64,000 nt of DNA from Apostichopus japonicus. Lineage: Eukaryota; Echinodermata; Holothuroidea; Aspidochirotida; Stichopodidae. Under the pieces are notes generated by a model that was given only the letters and a program-made list of their open reading frames with translations, was not told the origin of the DNA and searched no databases. Each line of letters begins with the position of its first letter. Within the stretch, counting starts at the first letter, position 1. The stretch is taken from NCBI RefSeq assembly GCF_037975245.1, contig NC_092572.1:24040489-24104488 (forward strand), in the 5' to 3' direction. Made by a program: the position numbers and the translations under genes. This document shows, piece by piece, positions 31,975 through 43,700 of this stretch.

Positions 31975-33357
31975 CTGCAATGGAAAAACAAAAAGTGCAA
32001 ATACAGGTCAATCGCAAGCCTGCGTCTCCATGGTAACAAGTAGTTCTAGCGTAAATCTTGGCTAATAAAGTTCAGGTTCACGAAGTAACAACGGATGGAA
32101 AATGGATCGTACTCGAATGCTACGTACTTAGAAACACTATAACGCCATTAAATTATGTTCAGTTTCCTTTACCAGTGGAGGGCAGTATACTGATCTACTG
32201 GAAAGGACTGTAAAGAAAATAAGCTGACAAGTGGAAGAAACATTAAGGTGAAGATAGGCTTCAATTAAATCCTTTAAAATCAAGGGAAAATTTCTCGGTT
32301 ATGGTTAAGGCACGCATATATATTGAAAGCTATGTATGGGCATTTGGATGATATATCATTTGGATGATATACTTATTTTAATGTCTAATCGAAAAAAAAA
32401 AATATTATTTTGGAGTTTCTGGTGATAGCTGATGGTCATAGACTGCGGTGAGAAGGCCTTAAAGCATGTGCTATTTTCCGATAAAAAGCAGGAGGGCCAA
32501 ATGGAGTACATTTGTTCAAAAATGTGGGCCTATGCTATATATATACTATACTGATCAATCGAACAATTAATGTCTGAGTCATTAATGGCGACGAAGAATC
32601 AGAATCATTTAACGTAAACAGGTCTATGAATGATGGTGTATCATCTGTCCTGTATTTGTATCCGCACACTGCCAGCTTGTTACCGCGTACTGCAATACCA
32701 GCGACACACCAGCAGTCACTATCTGTTGTACATCTTGGTATGGTAAAGCTACGTACACTGCAATGGAAAAACAAAAAGTGCAAATACAGGTCAATCGCAA
32801 GCCTGCGTCTCCATGGTAACAAGTAGTTCTAGCGTAAATCTTGGCTAATAAAGTTCAGGTTCACGAAGTAACAACGGATGGAAAATGGATCGTACTCGAA
32901 TGCTACGTACTTAGAAACACTATAACGCCATTAAATTATGTTCAGTTTCCTTTACCAGTGGAGGGCAGTATACTGATCTACTGGAAAGGACTGTAAAGAA
33001 AATAAGCTGACAAGTGGAAGAAACATTAAGGTGAAGATAGGCTTCAATTAAATCCTTTAAAATCAAGGGAAAATTTCTCGGTTATGGTTAAGGCACGCAT
33101 ATATATTGAAAGCTATGTATGGGCATTTGGATGATATATCATTTGGATGATATACTTATTTTAATGTCTAATCGAAAAAAAAAAATATTATTTTGGAGTT
33201 TCTGGTGATAGCTGATGGTCATAGACTGCGGTGAGAAGGCCTTAAAGCATGTGCTATTTTCCGATAAAAAGCAGGAGGGCCAAATGGAGTACATTTGTTC
33301 AAAAATGTGGGCCTATGCTATATATATACTATACTGATCGATCGAACAATTAATGTC
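31792..33357. repeat. Tandem duplication, 2 x 783 bp, nearly identical
   Basis: 31792-32574 and 32575-33357 are equal in length. By eye they differ at one base (CTGATCAATCG against CTGATCGATCG near the end). Even the A11 tract has the same length. The unit contains the first 183 bp of the propeller exon with its acceptor and upstream intron. Confidence 0.9.
32575..32757 (-). pseudogene. Truncated duplicate of the propeller exon
   Basis: An exact copy of the exon start from the acceptor to SPLMTQ, cut at the duplication junction and followed by unrelated sequence. It has a good acceptor but no donor, so splicing into it should be unproductive. Confidence 0.75.
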
Positions 33358-34400
33358 ACCACATTATAACACTATTGTAGGTTTCGTGTTCTCTGGAATA
33401 TGTGATAGAAATTTTGCGGTAAGTAATTGTCGCCAATGATCAAATTATTACATATTCTTCAAACAACATCATTTGCAAGTTTTCATGTAGGTAATTGTAG
33501 CAATTATACAGTATGCATAGCCTGTATTGTAATGTAGAGAAAGCCTCACAAAACCTCGTTTTAGAGGACATTCATCAGCAGATAATTACTTTGGCAAAAC
33601 GCCTGCATTGTTTGAAAAGCTAACGGCACTTAATTCGCACATTTCTATTTTTTTTTTTAGCAGATGGTATAGCTAGCATATCCTCGTGTGATCGAGATTT
33701 ATAATTTTGATAGGATATGTTTATATTAAGGAAAACATTTTTTTTGGGGGGGGGGATGGCTCGTAAAAACATGGAGAATTTGAACTCAATTGTGATAATT
33801 ATGATGGATCGATGCTTGCATGGTTGTGCTCACATTAATGTTAAATTTCCTTTATATCTTTATCGGATAGATTGCAGTAAACTTTAATGCGAATTTAAAA
33901 AAAAAGAACAGGTGGAGGGAACTAGACAGTAAGAGTATGATGACAAGAAACATATCCTTGATCATTCTTTCCAAATGGAATCGTAGGTAGCAAAATGGAC
34001 CAGTTCCAATTAAATATCAAATCTTCCGCAGAACTATCGCAAATTTTCATGAAAAGAAAAATCGTACGAAAGTGCCCTCATTAAAGTATTCACTTCAACT
34101 GAGCGAATCTAGTAAAGGATCAAACTTGTGACAGTCCCGACCTTTGGCAGGCTAATATTCGGGGCCAGTTTAAAGCCATATAGTTCCAATCGCGCCCTAT
34201 ACACACTTACTCTGATTACAAATAAATCCATAGCGGGAAAAGTTGGTGAAAGTGGTGGCGCTATATCAAATTACCTGGAAGCAAATACGCTCAAGACGCA
34301 ACTGACAATACAAGCATGCAAATATGAAAGGACACAAATATGGCCACCTCAACATATGTACGTATCCTATGCACCACTCACTACTTCATTTCATTACTTT
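33358..34400. other. Unassigned DNA upstream of the propeller exon duplication
   Basis: No supported gene. Holds a T8G10 tract near 33740-33755. Confidence 0.35.
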
Positions 34401-34790
34401 TAACAGCAATAGGGCACATACAAAGCCCACTGACTATCAGACTATCATATACGACATATAATCTATTATACAGTTCCTGAGATTTTCTTGTTTCCAAAAA
34501 ATTACATTAAGCCCCTGCCTACCATCCATATCAATTAATTTCAACAGTTTCATAACGTGAACATTAACGTATATGCTAACAATATAAACAGGCCAAATAT
34601 GAAAGAAAACATGCGTAGCTGTCAAAATTTTCAGATTTTTACATTACCCACTCATAAATATGTATGACTTATGACATTGCTTCAAAGGGCAATAGGGCAC
34701 ATCTACAGCTCATTGGCTATCAGACTATCATATATGACATGAATCTAACATATATATAGTTCCTGAGCTATGCAACATTACGCAATTATC
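34400..34790. repeat. Two copies of a ~281-bp tandem unit
   Basis: CAATAGGGCACAT at about 34407 and 34688, each followed by TATCAGACTATCATATA and AGTTCCTGAG. Related in style to the 28550 array. Confidence 0.65.
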
Positions 34791-34799
34791 ACACCATAG

Positions 34800-35954
34800 G
34801 TTCCTGGCATAGGATCCAAAATCGGTGGAAAACATTCAGAACATATATCGTGGATCTACTTGTAATTTTGAGGGGCGTGAGGGAGGGAGGGCGGAGGGGG
34901 GGGGGCTATTTGAGAACAGGGTTTTTAGTTGAAATTAGTACTGCTGTTGTGAAAAATGTTTTAACAAGTTATATCCTTCTCTCCCAATTTATAAATTGGG
35001 AACAATATTTTGTTTGCTCTCATAGATACGGGTCAGTTTTTGATTTATTTTGTATCTCTGTTTACCAGTTAAAGATGATTATTTAAATTCTATCTGTCAC
35101 ATTCTAACATCCAAGTATGGACATAACCGTTGGATACACGTTTCTATGACACTACCCAGAATATGGCTGCATGGTTACTTACCAAGGAGATACAATGGCG
35201 GCCATGTTTTATAGATTGGTGAAAACTTGAGAGGACAAGAGACGAAGCTTCTGCTTTATCTGTTGGAAAAGATGATGAATTTAATTTTTCAAAGTTAGTA
35301 AACAAGTCTATAAATGAAAGCAAAATCAATAATGATGAAGATGATGATGCAAACGACTCCTTACAATATTCGCCTCTCTTGAATGATCAAATTGACATTT
35401 TAATTGGTGGTAGAACGTGGACATGCTTGAAGAAATTACAGAGACTATGATTAGTGGATGAAGTAAGATTACGTTTCTATTACTTAGCTGACCTGTTGAA
35501 GCATATCGTCCAATTATTTACTATATATTTTACGAAACATCTGTCGTTTCTAGGCTATCGTATTAGTACACGTCAATTGTCAAGTCGTTAGTAATATGTC
35601 TCAGGGATTCCCCGTTGTTGCGCAATAGTATTGCGCAATCTTGGGGATTTTTTGTTCCATTCAACCGTCGAAATTTGGTTAACCGTAGAGTTTATTCAGT
35701 GTACATACTGAAAGTTGTGTATTGTTATATACTACATGAAATGAAATGTGCTCGTGAACTTTGAACTGTGGGCGTAGAGAATCCCTGTGTGCTAAAATAT
35801 ATCGAAACAGGACACAATGAGCACGAACGAACAGACAAAGGAACATTTAAATAACAAATCCGGCTAAACTCTCAACGGTATCGCTCGTTGAGTCCCCCGC
35901 AGTCCCAATATTTCATAAACGATTGTTCAAATTCCAAGTGTCGTGTCACTGATA
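34800..35954. other. Unassigned DNA
   Basis: No exon is supported on either strand. GAGGGAGGGAGGGCGGAGG(G)n near 34870-34905 is G-rich, and TTGCGCAAT is repeated around 35618-35640. Confidence 0.3.
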
Positions 35955-35985
35955 ATGTCGACCAAATTGTGGCGTCGAAAGGCAG
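35955..35985 (+). CDS. Possible first coding exon, MSTKLWRRKA
   Basis: An ATG begins ten codons and is followed by GGCAG/GTATTC, a usable donor in phase 1. If real, the LTR retrotransposon at 36100 sits in the first intron. No downstream exon was identified. The evidence is only the reading frame and donor. Confidence 0.2.
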
Positions 35986-36094
35986 GTATTCACTAACCTT
36001 ACATAAAAACAGTAACACACGATGGTAGTATAGATGTAACCACGATTAAAAAATAGATATATCCGTAACAACCATTAGGCCTATGCAGAACGTA

Positions 36095-36099
36095 CGTAC
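36095..36099 (+). repeat. Target-site duplication CGTAC (left)
   Basis: CGTAC directly before the 5' LTR. Identical CGTAC at 40765-40769 directly after the 3' LTR. Confidence 0.95.
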
Positions 36100-36360
36100 T
36101 GTAACATATTGTACTCATTCTACAGTATTGTATTTTACACCACCCTTTAGCAACCACAATATGTCCTGTTGTAACCACCAACCTACCCTAAGAAGCATGG
36201 GGCTGTGGTCACTCTTAGGAATGTTTGTATATGACGCATGTTAGTAGAAGTAGTTAAGAACAATGAGTGTGTATAATGAGACACTCTGAATACAGAAGTC
36301 AAAGCCATAACAACTCCTCTTCGAATCATCTCTTGTATAATTATCATCAAGAATATTACA
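36100..36360 (+). repeat. 5' LTR
   Basis: 261 bp, TGTAACATATTG...AGAATATTACA. Matches the 3' LTR base for base by eye. The core promoter and poly(A) site should lie here but are not distinct enough to mark. Confidence 0.95.
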
Positions 36361-36374
36361 TGGTGTCAGAAGTG
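36361..36374 (+). promoter_or_regulatory. Primer-binding site, tRNA-Leu type
   Basis: TGGTGTCAGAAGTG begins at the base after the LTR and is complementary to the CCA end of animal tRNA-Leu species that end in CACTTCTGACA-CCA. Pairing stops after 14 bases. Confidence 0.8.
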
Positions 36375-36429
36375 AAAAAGTTATCCTTATTTTAAGAATT
36401 TTCTAATTTTGTTACTGGAAATTGCAAAT

Positions 36430-39400
36430 ATGGATCAGCTGAGACAACCAGGCGAGTTGAGCCTTCAAGGAAACCTTGCGGAAAACTGGAGGAAATGGAA
36501 GCAAATGTTTCTTCTATACATTTCTGCAAGTGGTATAGCCGCTAAAACAGATGAAGTAAAGAGCGCAGCGTTACTTCATATTGCTGGGGAGGATGCAGTT
36601 GAGATTTACAACTCATTCCAATGGCAGGAAGCAGGAGATGAAAAGACACTTAATAAAGTAATGGAGAAATTTGAGGAGTACTGTGCGCCCAGGAAGAACA
36701 TAACGTGGGAACGCCACATATTCAATACTACAAACCAAAAGCAACATGAGACCATCGACCATTATGTGACGGAATTACGTAACAAATCGAAAAGTTGCGA
36801 ATTTGGAACCTTAGCAGAAGGATTAATTCGTGACAGGATCGTGTGCGGGGTCTGTGATGACCAGATCCGTCGACGTCTTCTCCGTGAAGAGGACCTGACG
36901 TTAAAGAAAGCTGTGGACATTTGCCGTGCAAGTGAAGCTACAACGCACCAAATGAAGTCGTTCACAGCGGACACAGAAAAGAACTTGCAAACGGTAAAAA
37001 CTTTTGCGAATTCTAATACACTAAGAAACAAAAAGTTTCAGAATCTGACACAGTCATGTTTTAAATGTGGCAGGGCGTGGACTCAGAATCATGATTGTCC
37101 AGCTAAAGGGCTATCATGTAGAAACTGCGGAAAACTGAATCATTTTGCAGTAGTTTGTAGAAGCAAGCAAGAAAATGCACCAAAGCAAAAACCAAAAGAA
37201 GTCAGAGTAGTCAAATCCCAGGGGAGAGATTCAGATTCTGACCCAGAAATTGATGAGTTTTTTATTGGAATGACAAAGAACGATTCCATCACAAACAAAG
37301 AAAAATGGGAAGTGACACTCAAGCTTGAGGATAAGCCAGTGCTATTCACAATTGACACTGGAGCAGAGTGCAATGTCATTAATTATGCCACATACCAACG
37401 TGTCACAAAACAACCTCTGACTAAAAGCGGAACAAAACTTGTGGGTTATGGAGGACAAAGATTGAGTCCCCTTGGACGCATTAACTTACTTTGCGAGTAT
37501 AAGGACCGCTACCATGTGCTAGATTTCCAAGTAGTAGATGGTTCACCACAATGTTTGTTAGGGCTGGAGAGCAGTCAAAATTTAGAGCTCATCAAACGTG
37601 TCTTCACCACAAAGGAAGAACAAAAGTCAGACATCCTGGATGAATACAAGGATGTTTTCGAAGGATTAGGCGAAATCACAGATGTGACGCATCATATAAC
37701 AGTAGATCCTAATGTTCCACCAGTCATTCACCCGCCCCGAAAATTGCCCGTAGCTCTTCGGGACAGAGTTCAAAAGGAACTTGAGAGAATGGAAAAGCTT
37801 AATGTAATTGAGCGAGTGCATGAGCCAACACAGTGGGTGAATAGTATGGTGACCGTCATTAAACCAAACAAAACCCGCATTTGCATCGACCCCAGAGACT
37901 TGAACAAAGCGATCAGCAGGGAACATTTTCCTATGCGCACTATTGAAGAGGTGGTATCGGGAATGCCAAAAGCGAAAGTATTTTCAGTTTTGGACGCAAG
38001 CTCAGGTTTCTGGCAGATCAAACTTGACAAAGAAAGTTCAAAGTTCTGCACATTTAATACTCCATTTGGACGATTTAAATTTAATAGGCTGCCGTTTGGA
38101 ATTTGTTCAGCTCCGGAAGTTTTCCAAGATGTTATGAGCCAGGTGTATGAAAGTATTGAAGGAGTTGAAATCGTAGCAGACGACATTCTAATCTGGGGAG
38201 AGACGGTAGCAGAGCATGACCAGCGGTTACGTAATGTTTTGGAGAGAAGCCGACTTAGAAAAGTCAAACTGAACAAAAGTAAATGTCAGATAAGAAAATC
38301 TGAAATTACCTATCTAGGTCATGTGTTAAGTGAGAGTGGGCTCAAGGTTGACCCAGAGAAGGTCAGAGCTGTCACAGAAATGAAGTCCCCAGAAGATAAG
38401 GAAGGGTTACAAAGGTTTATGGGTGTAATTACCTATTTAGCAAAATTTATCCCAAATTTGTCTACAGAGAGTGCACCCTTAAGGGCACTTCTTGAGAAAG
38501 GTGTGCACTGGGAATGGGGAGATGCTCAACAAAAGAGTTTTCAAAGGCTTAAAGAAAAGATTACGCAGGCCCCTGTTCTAAAATTGTTTGATGTCACAAA
38601 AGAAGTAACCCTATCAGTAGATTCTAGTAGCCTCGGTGTCGGAGCAGTAATTCTACAAGAAGGGTCCCCAGTAGCGTATGCTTCTAAATCATTGACTAAG
38701 AGTCAGCAAAATTACGCCCAAATCGAAAAAGAAATGCTGGCCATTGTGTTTGGTTGTGAGCGTTTTCATGAGTACCTGTATGGTCAGAAATCAATTCATG
38801 TTGAAACAGATCACAAACCATTAGAACCAATTTTTAAGAAACCCTTGTATCAAACTCCACATCGACTTCAGCAAATGTTAATGAAAGTACAGAAATACCC
38901 CCTAAGTGTACAATACCGACCAGGGGCAGAGTTATTTATTGCTGACACATTGTCTAGAGCAAGTTTAAAACAAGAAGCAGACAATTTGGGTGAAAAGGAA
39001 TTTGAGGTAGCTCGACTTGAAATGCTGCCAATTTCTAAAACCAAAATGAGTGAAATTTTGCATGCTACAAGTGGTGATGAAGCCTTGGGAGAGCTGATTG
39101 AGCTAACCAGGAAAGGATGGCCTAGTTCAAGGACAGACGTCCCTATAGGTGCAAAACCGTACTGGAATTATAAACATGAAATCACTGTAAGTGATGGTCT
39201 ATTGTTTAGAGGGGACAAGTTAATTATTCCAACTACACTAAGATCCAGTATTTTAATTCAAGTCCACAATGCTCACCTTGGTGTTGAAAAATGTAAACGA
39301 AGAGCAAGGGACATTATGTTTTGGCCTCAAATGAGTGCTGAAATTGAAGATTTAATTTCAAAGTGTTCCATCTGTAACACACACAGGAGGCAGAATCAAA

Positions 39401-40311
39401 AAGAACCTCTACAATCTCATGAGATTCCTCAAAGACCTTGGCAGAAGCTGGGTGCTGATTTCTTTGAGTGGAATAGAAATAACTATTTGATTTTAATTGA
39501 TTATTTCTCTGGGTACTTTGAAATTTCACATTTACCTAGTACTAAGAGTGAAACTGTTATAGTACATTGTAAATCACAATTTGCACGCCATGGTATTCCA
39601 GATGTCCTTATCACAGATAATGGACCCCAATTCAAAAGTTGGCAATTTGACAGTTTTTCGAAACTTTATAAATTTCATCATATTACGTCTAGTCCATACC
39701 ATCCTCAGTCTAATGGCATGGCAGAGAAAGGGGTGCAGATTGCAAAGGCTTTGCTAATGAAGGCAAAGGAGAGTGGACAAGATCCATACCTAGCTTTATT
39801 AGACTACAGGAATACACCAAGAGATAATATTCTCGGATCACCTGTACAACGACTTTTTGGACGAAGGACAAATACCCTACTTCCAACTACTGAGCATTTA
39901 CTCAAGCCGAAAATACTGAAGCCAGAGACAGTACACAAAAGACTGGTAGAGAAGAGACAAACACAAAAAACATATTACGACCGACAGACAAAGAAATTAC
40001 CAGAACTGCAACCAGGAGATAATATTCGCCTACAGACTGACAAAGGTTGGAAACCAGCCACTATTGTATCTAAGGCTGAGCAGCCCAGATCATACTATGT
40101 AGAGACAGCTGAAGGTGTACAGTATAGACGCAACCGCAAACATTTACTTAAAACTGGTGAAACATTTAGTTATGACAGACATGACGACAATGACATAGTT
40201 AATTCTGACAATGAACAAACCTCTTCAGAGGACCAAACCACGAACACTGATTTTCGAAGAAGTATTAGAGCAAAGACAAAACCACGTTGGCACAGTGACT
40301 ATGAAATGTGA
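36430..40311 (+). CDS. gag-pol: Gag-Pol polyprotein of Ty3-type retrotransposon
   Basis: An ATG at 36430 (MDQLRQPGELSL) gives 1293 residues with no internal stop. Gag is followed by two zinc knuckles. The one at about residue 210 is atypical (C-x2-C-x7-H-x-C) and the one at 230 is canonical (CRNCGKLNHFAVVC). The protease has DTGA at 309. RT has FSVLDASSGFWQIKLD (Asp 522) and VADD (Asp 584 and 585). RNase H has VDSSS (Asp 731). Integrase has an HHCC finger from His 946, then Asp 1010, Asp 1063 and Glu 1099, giving the exact D-35-E spacing. The C-terminus (QPGDNIRLQTDKGWKPATIV) resembles the GPY/F module. No frameshift separates gag from pol, so a single polyprotein is predicted. Each catalytic residue looked for is present. 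Confidence 0.95.
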   Translation: MDQLRQPGELSLQGNLAENWRKWKQMFLLYISASGIAAKTDEVKSAALLHIAGEDAVEIYNSFQWQEAGDEKTLNKVMEKFEEYCAPRKNITWERHIFNTTNQKQHETIDHYVTELRNKSKSCEFGTLAEGLIRDRIVCGVCDDQIRRRLLREEDLTLKKAVDICRASEATTHQMKSFTADTEKNLQTVKTFANSNTLRNKKFQNLTQSCFKCGRAWTQNHDCPAKGLSCRNCGKLNHFAVVCRSKQENAPKQKPKEVRVVKSQGRDSDSDPEIDEFFIGMTKNDSITNKEKWEVTLKLEDKPVLFTIDTGAECNVINYATYQRVTKQPLTKSGTKLVGYGGQRLSPLGRINLLCEYKDRYHVLDFQVVDGSPQCLLGLESSQNLELIKRVFTTKEEQKSDILDEYKDVFEGLGEITDVTHHITVDPNVPPVIHPPRKLPVALRDRVQKELERMEKLNVIERVHEPTQWVNSMVTVIKPNKTRICIDPRDLNKAISREHFPMRTIEEVVSGMPKAKVFSVLDASSGFWQIKLDKESSKFCTFNTPFGRFKFNRLPFGICSAPEVFQDVMSQVYESIEGVEIVADDILIWGETVAEHDQRLRNVLERSRLRKVKLNKSKCQIRKSEITYLGHVLSESGLKVDPEKVRAVTEMKSPEDKEGLQRFMGVITYLAKFIPNLSTESAPLRALLEKGVHWEWGDAQQKSFQRLKEKITQAPVLKLFDVTKEVTLSVDSSSLGVGAVILQEGSPVAYASKSLTKSQQNYAQIEKEMLAIVFGCERFHEYLYGQKSIHVETDHKPLEPIFKKPLYQTPHRLQQMLMKVQKYPLSVQYRPGAELFIADTLSRASLKQEADNLGEKEFEVARLEMLPISKTKMSEILHATSGDEALGELIELTRKGWPSSRTDVPIGAKPYWNYKHEITVSDGLLFRGDKLIIPTTLRSSILIQVHNAHLGVEKCKRRARDIMFWPQMSAEIEDLISKCSICNTHRRQNQKEPLQSHEIPQRPWQKLGADFFEWNRNNYLILIDYFSGYFEISHLPSTKSETVIVHCKSQFARHGIPDVLITDNGPQFKSWQFDSFSKLYKFHHITSSPYHPQSNGMAEKGVQIAKALLMKAKESGQDPYLALLDYRNTPRDNILGSPVQRLFGRRTNTLLPTTEHLLKPKILKPETVHKRLVEKRQTQKTYYDRQTKKLPELQPGDNIRLQTDKGWKPATIVSKAEQPRSYYVETAEGVQYRRNRKHLLKTGETFSYDRHDDNDIVNSDNEQTSSEDQTTNTDFRRSIRAKTKPRWHSDYEM

Positions 40312-40489
40312 CCAAAGGAATTTAATTATTTTGGTAGTGAAGCGGAAGTCATTTGGTAACTTAGAACCAGTAGTCGAATCTTTGCTAGAGATTGAGTTTA
40401 CAGTTATGCAGTGTTAGGTCATTATCATTCAAGTATATTTCTGGATAAGTAAATTGTTTCTCATCCACATCCTTAAATTTATTTTAACT

Positions 40490-40503
40490 GAAAAAAAGGG
40501 AGA
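40490..40503 (+). promoter_or_regulatory. Polypurine tract
   Basis: GAAAAAAAGGGAGA, then one intervening-free junction to the TGTAAC start of the 3' LTR. It serves as the plus-strand primer. Confidence 0.85.
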
Positions 40504-40764
40504 TGTAACATATTGTACTCATTCTACAGTATTGTATTTTACACCACCCTTTAGCAACCACAATATGTCCTGTTGTAACCACCAACCTACCCTAAGAAGC
40601 ATGGGGCTGTGGTCACTCTTAGGAATGTTTGTATATGACGCATGTTAGTAGAAGTAGTTAAGAACAATGAGTGTGTATAATGAGACACTCTGAATACAGA
40701 AGTCAAAGCCATAACAACTCCTCTTCGAATCATCTCTTGTATAATTATCATCAAGAATATTACA
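40504..40764 (+). repeat. 3' LTR
   Basis: 261 bp, same sequence as the 5' LTR, followed by CGTAC. Confidence 0.95.
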
Positions 40765-40769
40765 CGTAC

Positions 40770-43700
40770 GACGCATATGATATTGTACTCGAACTTCAAG
40801 TTTATCTTTATAGATGGTGTTTTATATTCTCGTTAGGTCTAACAAGGTTATAACACTAACCTTCCGTTGGAGGCAATGATTCATACATCTAGCCTATACC
40901 GTGCATACATATAGGCCTATGTGATTGTTATATCCGTGTAGCTTTGCTTGAAGTCGGGGCGTATTGTACATTCACAGTTTGCATATAAGCCATCAGTAGG
41001 CTACATTGTTACCAATTACTTGACTTGTTCATGTTCGGAAATGCCATACTTTTGTTCTAAAAAAAGCGACAGAATTAAGGGGGAAAAGTGGTTTTCCCCA
41101 CTGTTGTCAGTATTATTATTACATAAGGCGATGATGCGATATAAAATTGATGGCACTTCAAGTATCTGCATGCTGTCCTAGTTTTTACATGCAAGGAAGA
41201 TGAATTGGTAAAGTATAATATTATATTTTTATGCAGAGGTGTGTGAAGGCGGGGGGGGGGGGGGGGGGGAGGAGGGGATTTCAAGAGCCTTTCTCAGAAT
41301 ACTTCTTAAGAGGGACTATATAAATGTGGCTGTCGGGGTGGGGTGAAGGGAGAGGGATTCAGTATGGAGGAATACGGGGTGATATCGAAACGGATACAAT
41401 GAAACATATTTTAACTGAGAGTGAAAACCAGATGGTAGCCTACTTACCGCTGTATGGACAGTAACGCGGTACGTTGTTGGATGTAGTAAACCGAAACCTT
41501 TGATTTACAAAGACTGAAATGAAGCAGGACTTAAAGATACTTCACAAGAAACAATATAGTTTACCTCACATCAGTGAAACGAAATAGAAATATTGCTTTC
41601 CTTTGTGCAGTAAGTAATCCTTTTAGCTATTGCACGTAGCCCACAGAGGATGTTTGATCAGTTATGTCGGACTCGCCGATATATACGCAGACATGGAATG
41701 TAATAAATATGAAATATTAGTTGTGAATTCAGCGGAGTCGTTGGCTATGATTATGTGAGATTGACGTGGCAGTGGCTTGGGTTTACATATTTGATATCGA
41801 TAACGCGACGCATAAGTAAGCCAATCACAACACGATAAATATACCGCAAATAAAAAAAAAGAAAAAAAGAAAGTAGGTGTGTCTAAAATGTACGGAATCC
41901 TTTAAGTGTGATGCAATATTATACGATTAAAACCGAGAGAAACGCCGCACGGTCTAGGAAGACTATAAAAAAGTGGCGTGTGCAAGTGGGAGCTTGTGGT
42001 TTCTTCCCGGGATGGTGGGTTTGCCAGGTCCGGAGCAGCCTCCGAAGTATTTATTTATCCAAGAACTATGGCTTCCATGCTAAATATGTTGCTTGTCTGC
42101 TTACCAACATAAAATAAAATAGGCCTAATAGTAATTAAAAGTCTGTTTTGTTTGATAGTGTGTGCTAGCCTGAAGGCTCGATCGGGCATGTTGCACTCTG
42201 ATCACATCGGGAGGGGTGAGTTGTACCCACCTTTAGTGATAATCGGGGGGTGGGGGTGCTTCAGTAGGAGAATGTTTTGCACACCACTGCAATAAGGTAC
42301 AAAAGTTTGAGTTCAGGGCTACTTGTATAGATCTAATTTAAATTCTAAATATGCCTCAAAATACATCATTTCACGTCTAATATTTGTCGAGCGGGAGGAA
42401 CCCAACTCACCCCTCCCCCCCCCCCCCCCCCTCCCCCAACATAGGAGAAAGCTTCAATGACACCAGTGCAACACTCTCTTCTTTTAAGAAAATGCTAGAT
42501 TTGCCTCTGGTCATATCTATAAAGGTTCAGATCCCCAGCTTAATCAGTCGGGAAAATGTTGAATTTACTGCTAAATATCAACCCAATCGTACGCCACCTA
42601 AGAGTAAGTACCAAACCTGGCAATGCACTTTATTTGTTTATTAACTATGGTCGTGCTTCAGGATTTCCATCCCAGATTTGAATTGTTGTGAGTAAGAGCT
42701 TTTGAGAATTTAAGATTGAAGGATGATTTGGAATTGTGGTTCGTCTGTGCTGTCCTTACGTGTTGACGGTGAAAATGAGGATATTCCCAGTTAAATCTTA
42801 ACGTGAGACGTAGTTTGGTGTATGTTCAAGGTCATGTAATGTTATAGGTTATTTTTAGTTACTTTATTCCTAGCATTGCTTGGCAGCCCGCCTGAATCCG
42901 TAGTTGTTGTTGATATAATCTATTCGTTGTTTTTGCATCTTTCTGCGTACGTAATGTGCATGAAATGATATTATATTTGCGTACATTTGCATTTAGCTGT
43001 GCGTGATCGACTGACTTGTCCAATCAAGAGTTATTATTATTATTATTATTATTGGTCGCTATCGGCACTTCAGCCAATCAGCTGAGTGTGCGTACCAGCT
43101 GGTTTATTCCAGTCAAAGAAGAATATTTTCATATTCGAGAGTTCTCAGTTGGTCTTTGTCCAGTAAGGACGTATTGGTTGAGTTCTCATATCTTTAGGCC
43201 CTTTATTGTTAAACCATTTCAAACTTTTATTCCATCTCTTGCTCTCAATTTGGAGTCGGAACATTTCAATCAAGTTTATGACAAGAGGAAAAGTATCCGA
43301 TTCGTCTCCTGAACTGTTTCTTATATAATCTCTATACTTCGGACTTAACCCTCAACAAAATAATCTGTGTAAGGCATCCACGCAAACCCGACAATAATAT
43401 CAACAAAAACCACGCCTTACAAGATCACATAACCTGCATTTACTGGTTTCCTAGTTGCCAAAGAGACAACGAACCACTGTCTGTACACAGGATTTAGAAC
43501 ATTGTTTTGGAATGGTGATCGGCTCTGTTTAGTATTATAATTTCCTGTCATGTGAGATTAGGAATGATTGGCTCTTTACTTTTACCTTGTATTGGACGGA
43601 GTCGATATTCTGATCAATTCATATTCTGAGAATTGCTATTTAAACTTAATCATTATATTCTTAGATGGGACCATCCTGTTAAATGTCTTAGTATAAACAA

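Larger units (their letters stand above)
36100..40764 (+). mobile_element. Complete Ty3-type LTR retrotransposon, 4665 bp
   Basis: It has two 261-bp LTRs that look identical, TGT...ACA ends, a 5-bp target duplication, a primer-binding site, a polypurine tract and one uninterrupted gag-pol frame. A single fused ORF with order protease-RT-RNaseH-integrase, LTRs near 260 bp and a leucine-tRNA-type primer site recall the SURL/Mag group of echinoderm Ty3 elements (from general knowledge, not searched). No envelope frame and no chromodomain are present. Identical LTRs mean insertion was recent and the copy may be active. Confidence 0.95.

Noticed and set aside
31975-32039. Met start of the 290-codon propeller frame (MLPWRRRLAID)
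   Set aside because: A strong polypyrimidine-CAG acceptor lies just inside, so this part is intron read-through.
36728-39529. Minus-strand frames inside the retrotransposon
   Set aside because: Shadows of the gag-pol frame.
40312-40489. Envelope gene in the LTR element
   Set aside because: Fewer than 200 bases lie between gag-pol and the polypurine tract and they contain no frame.
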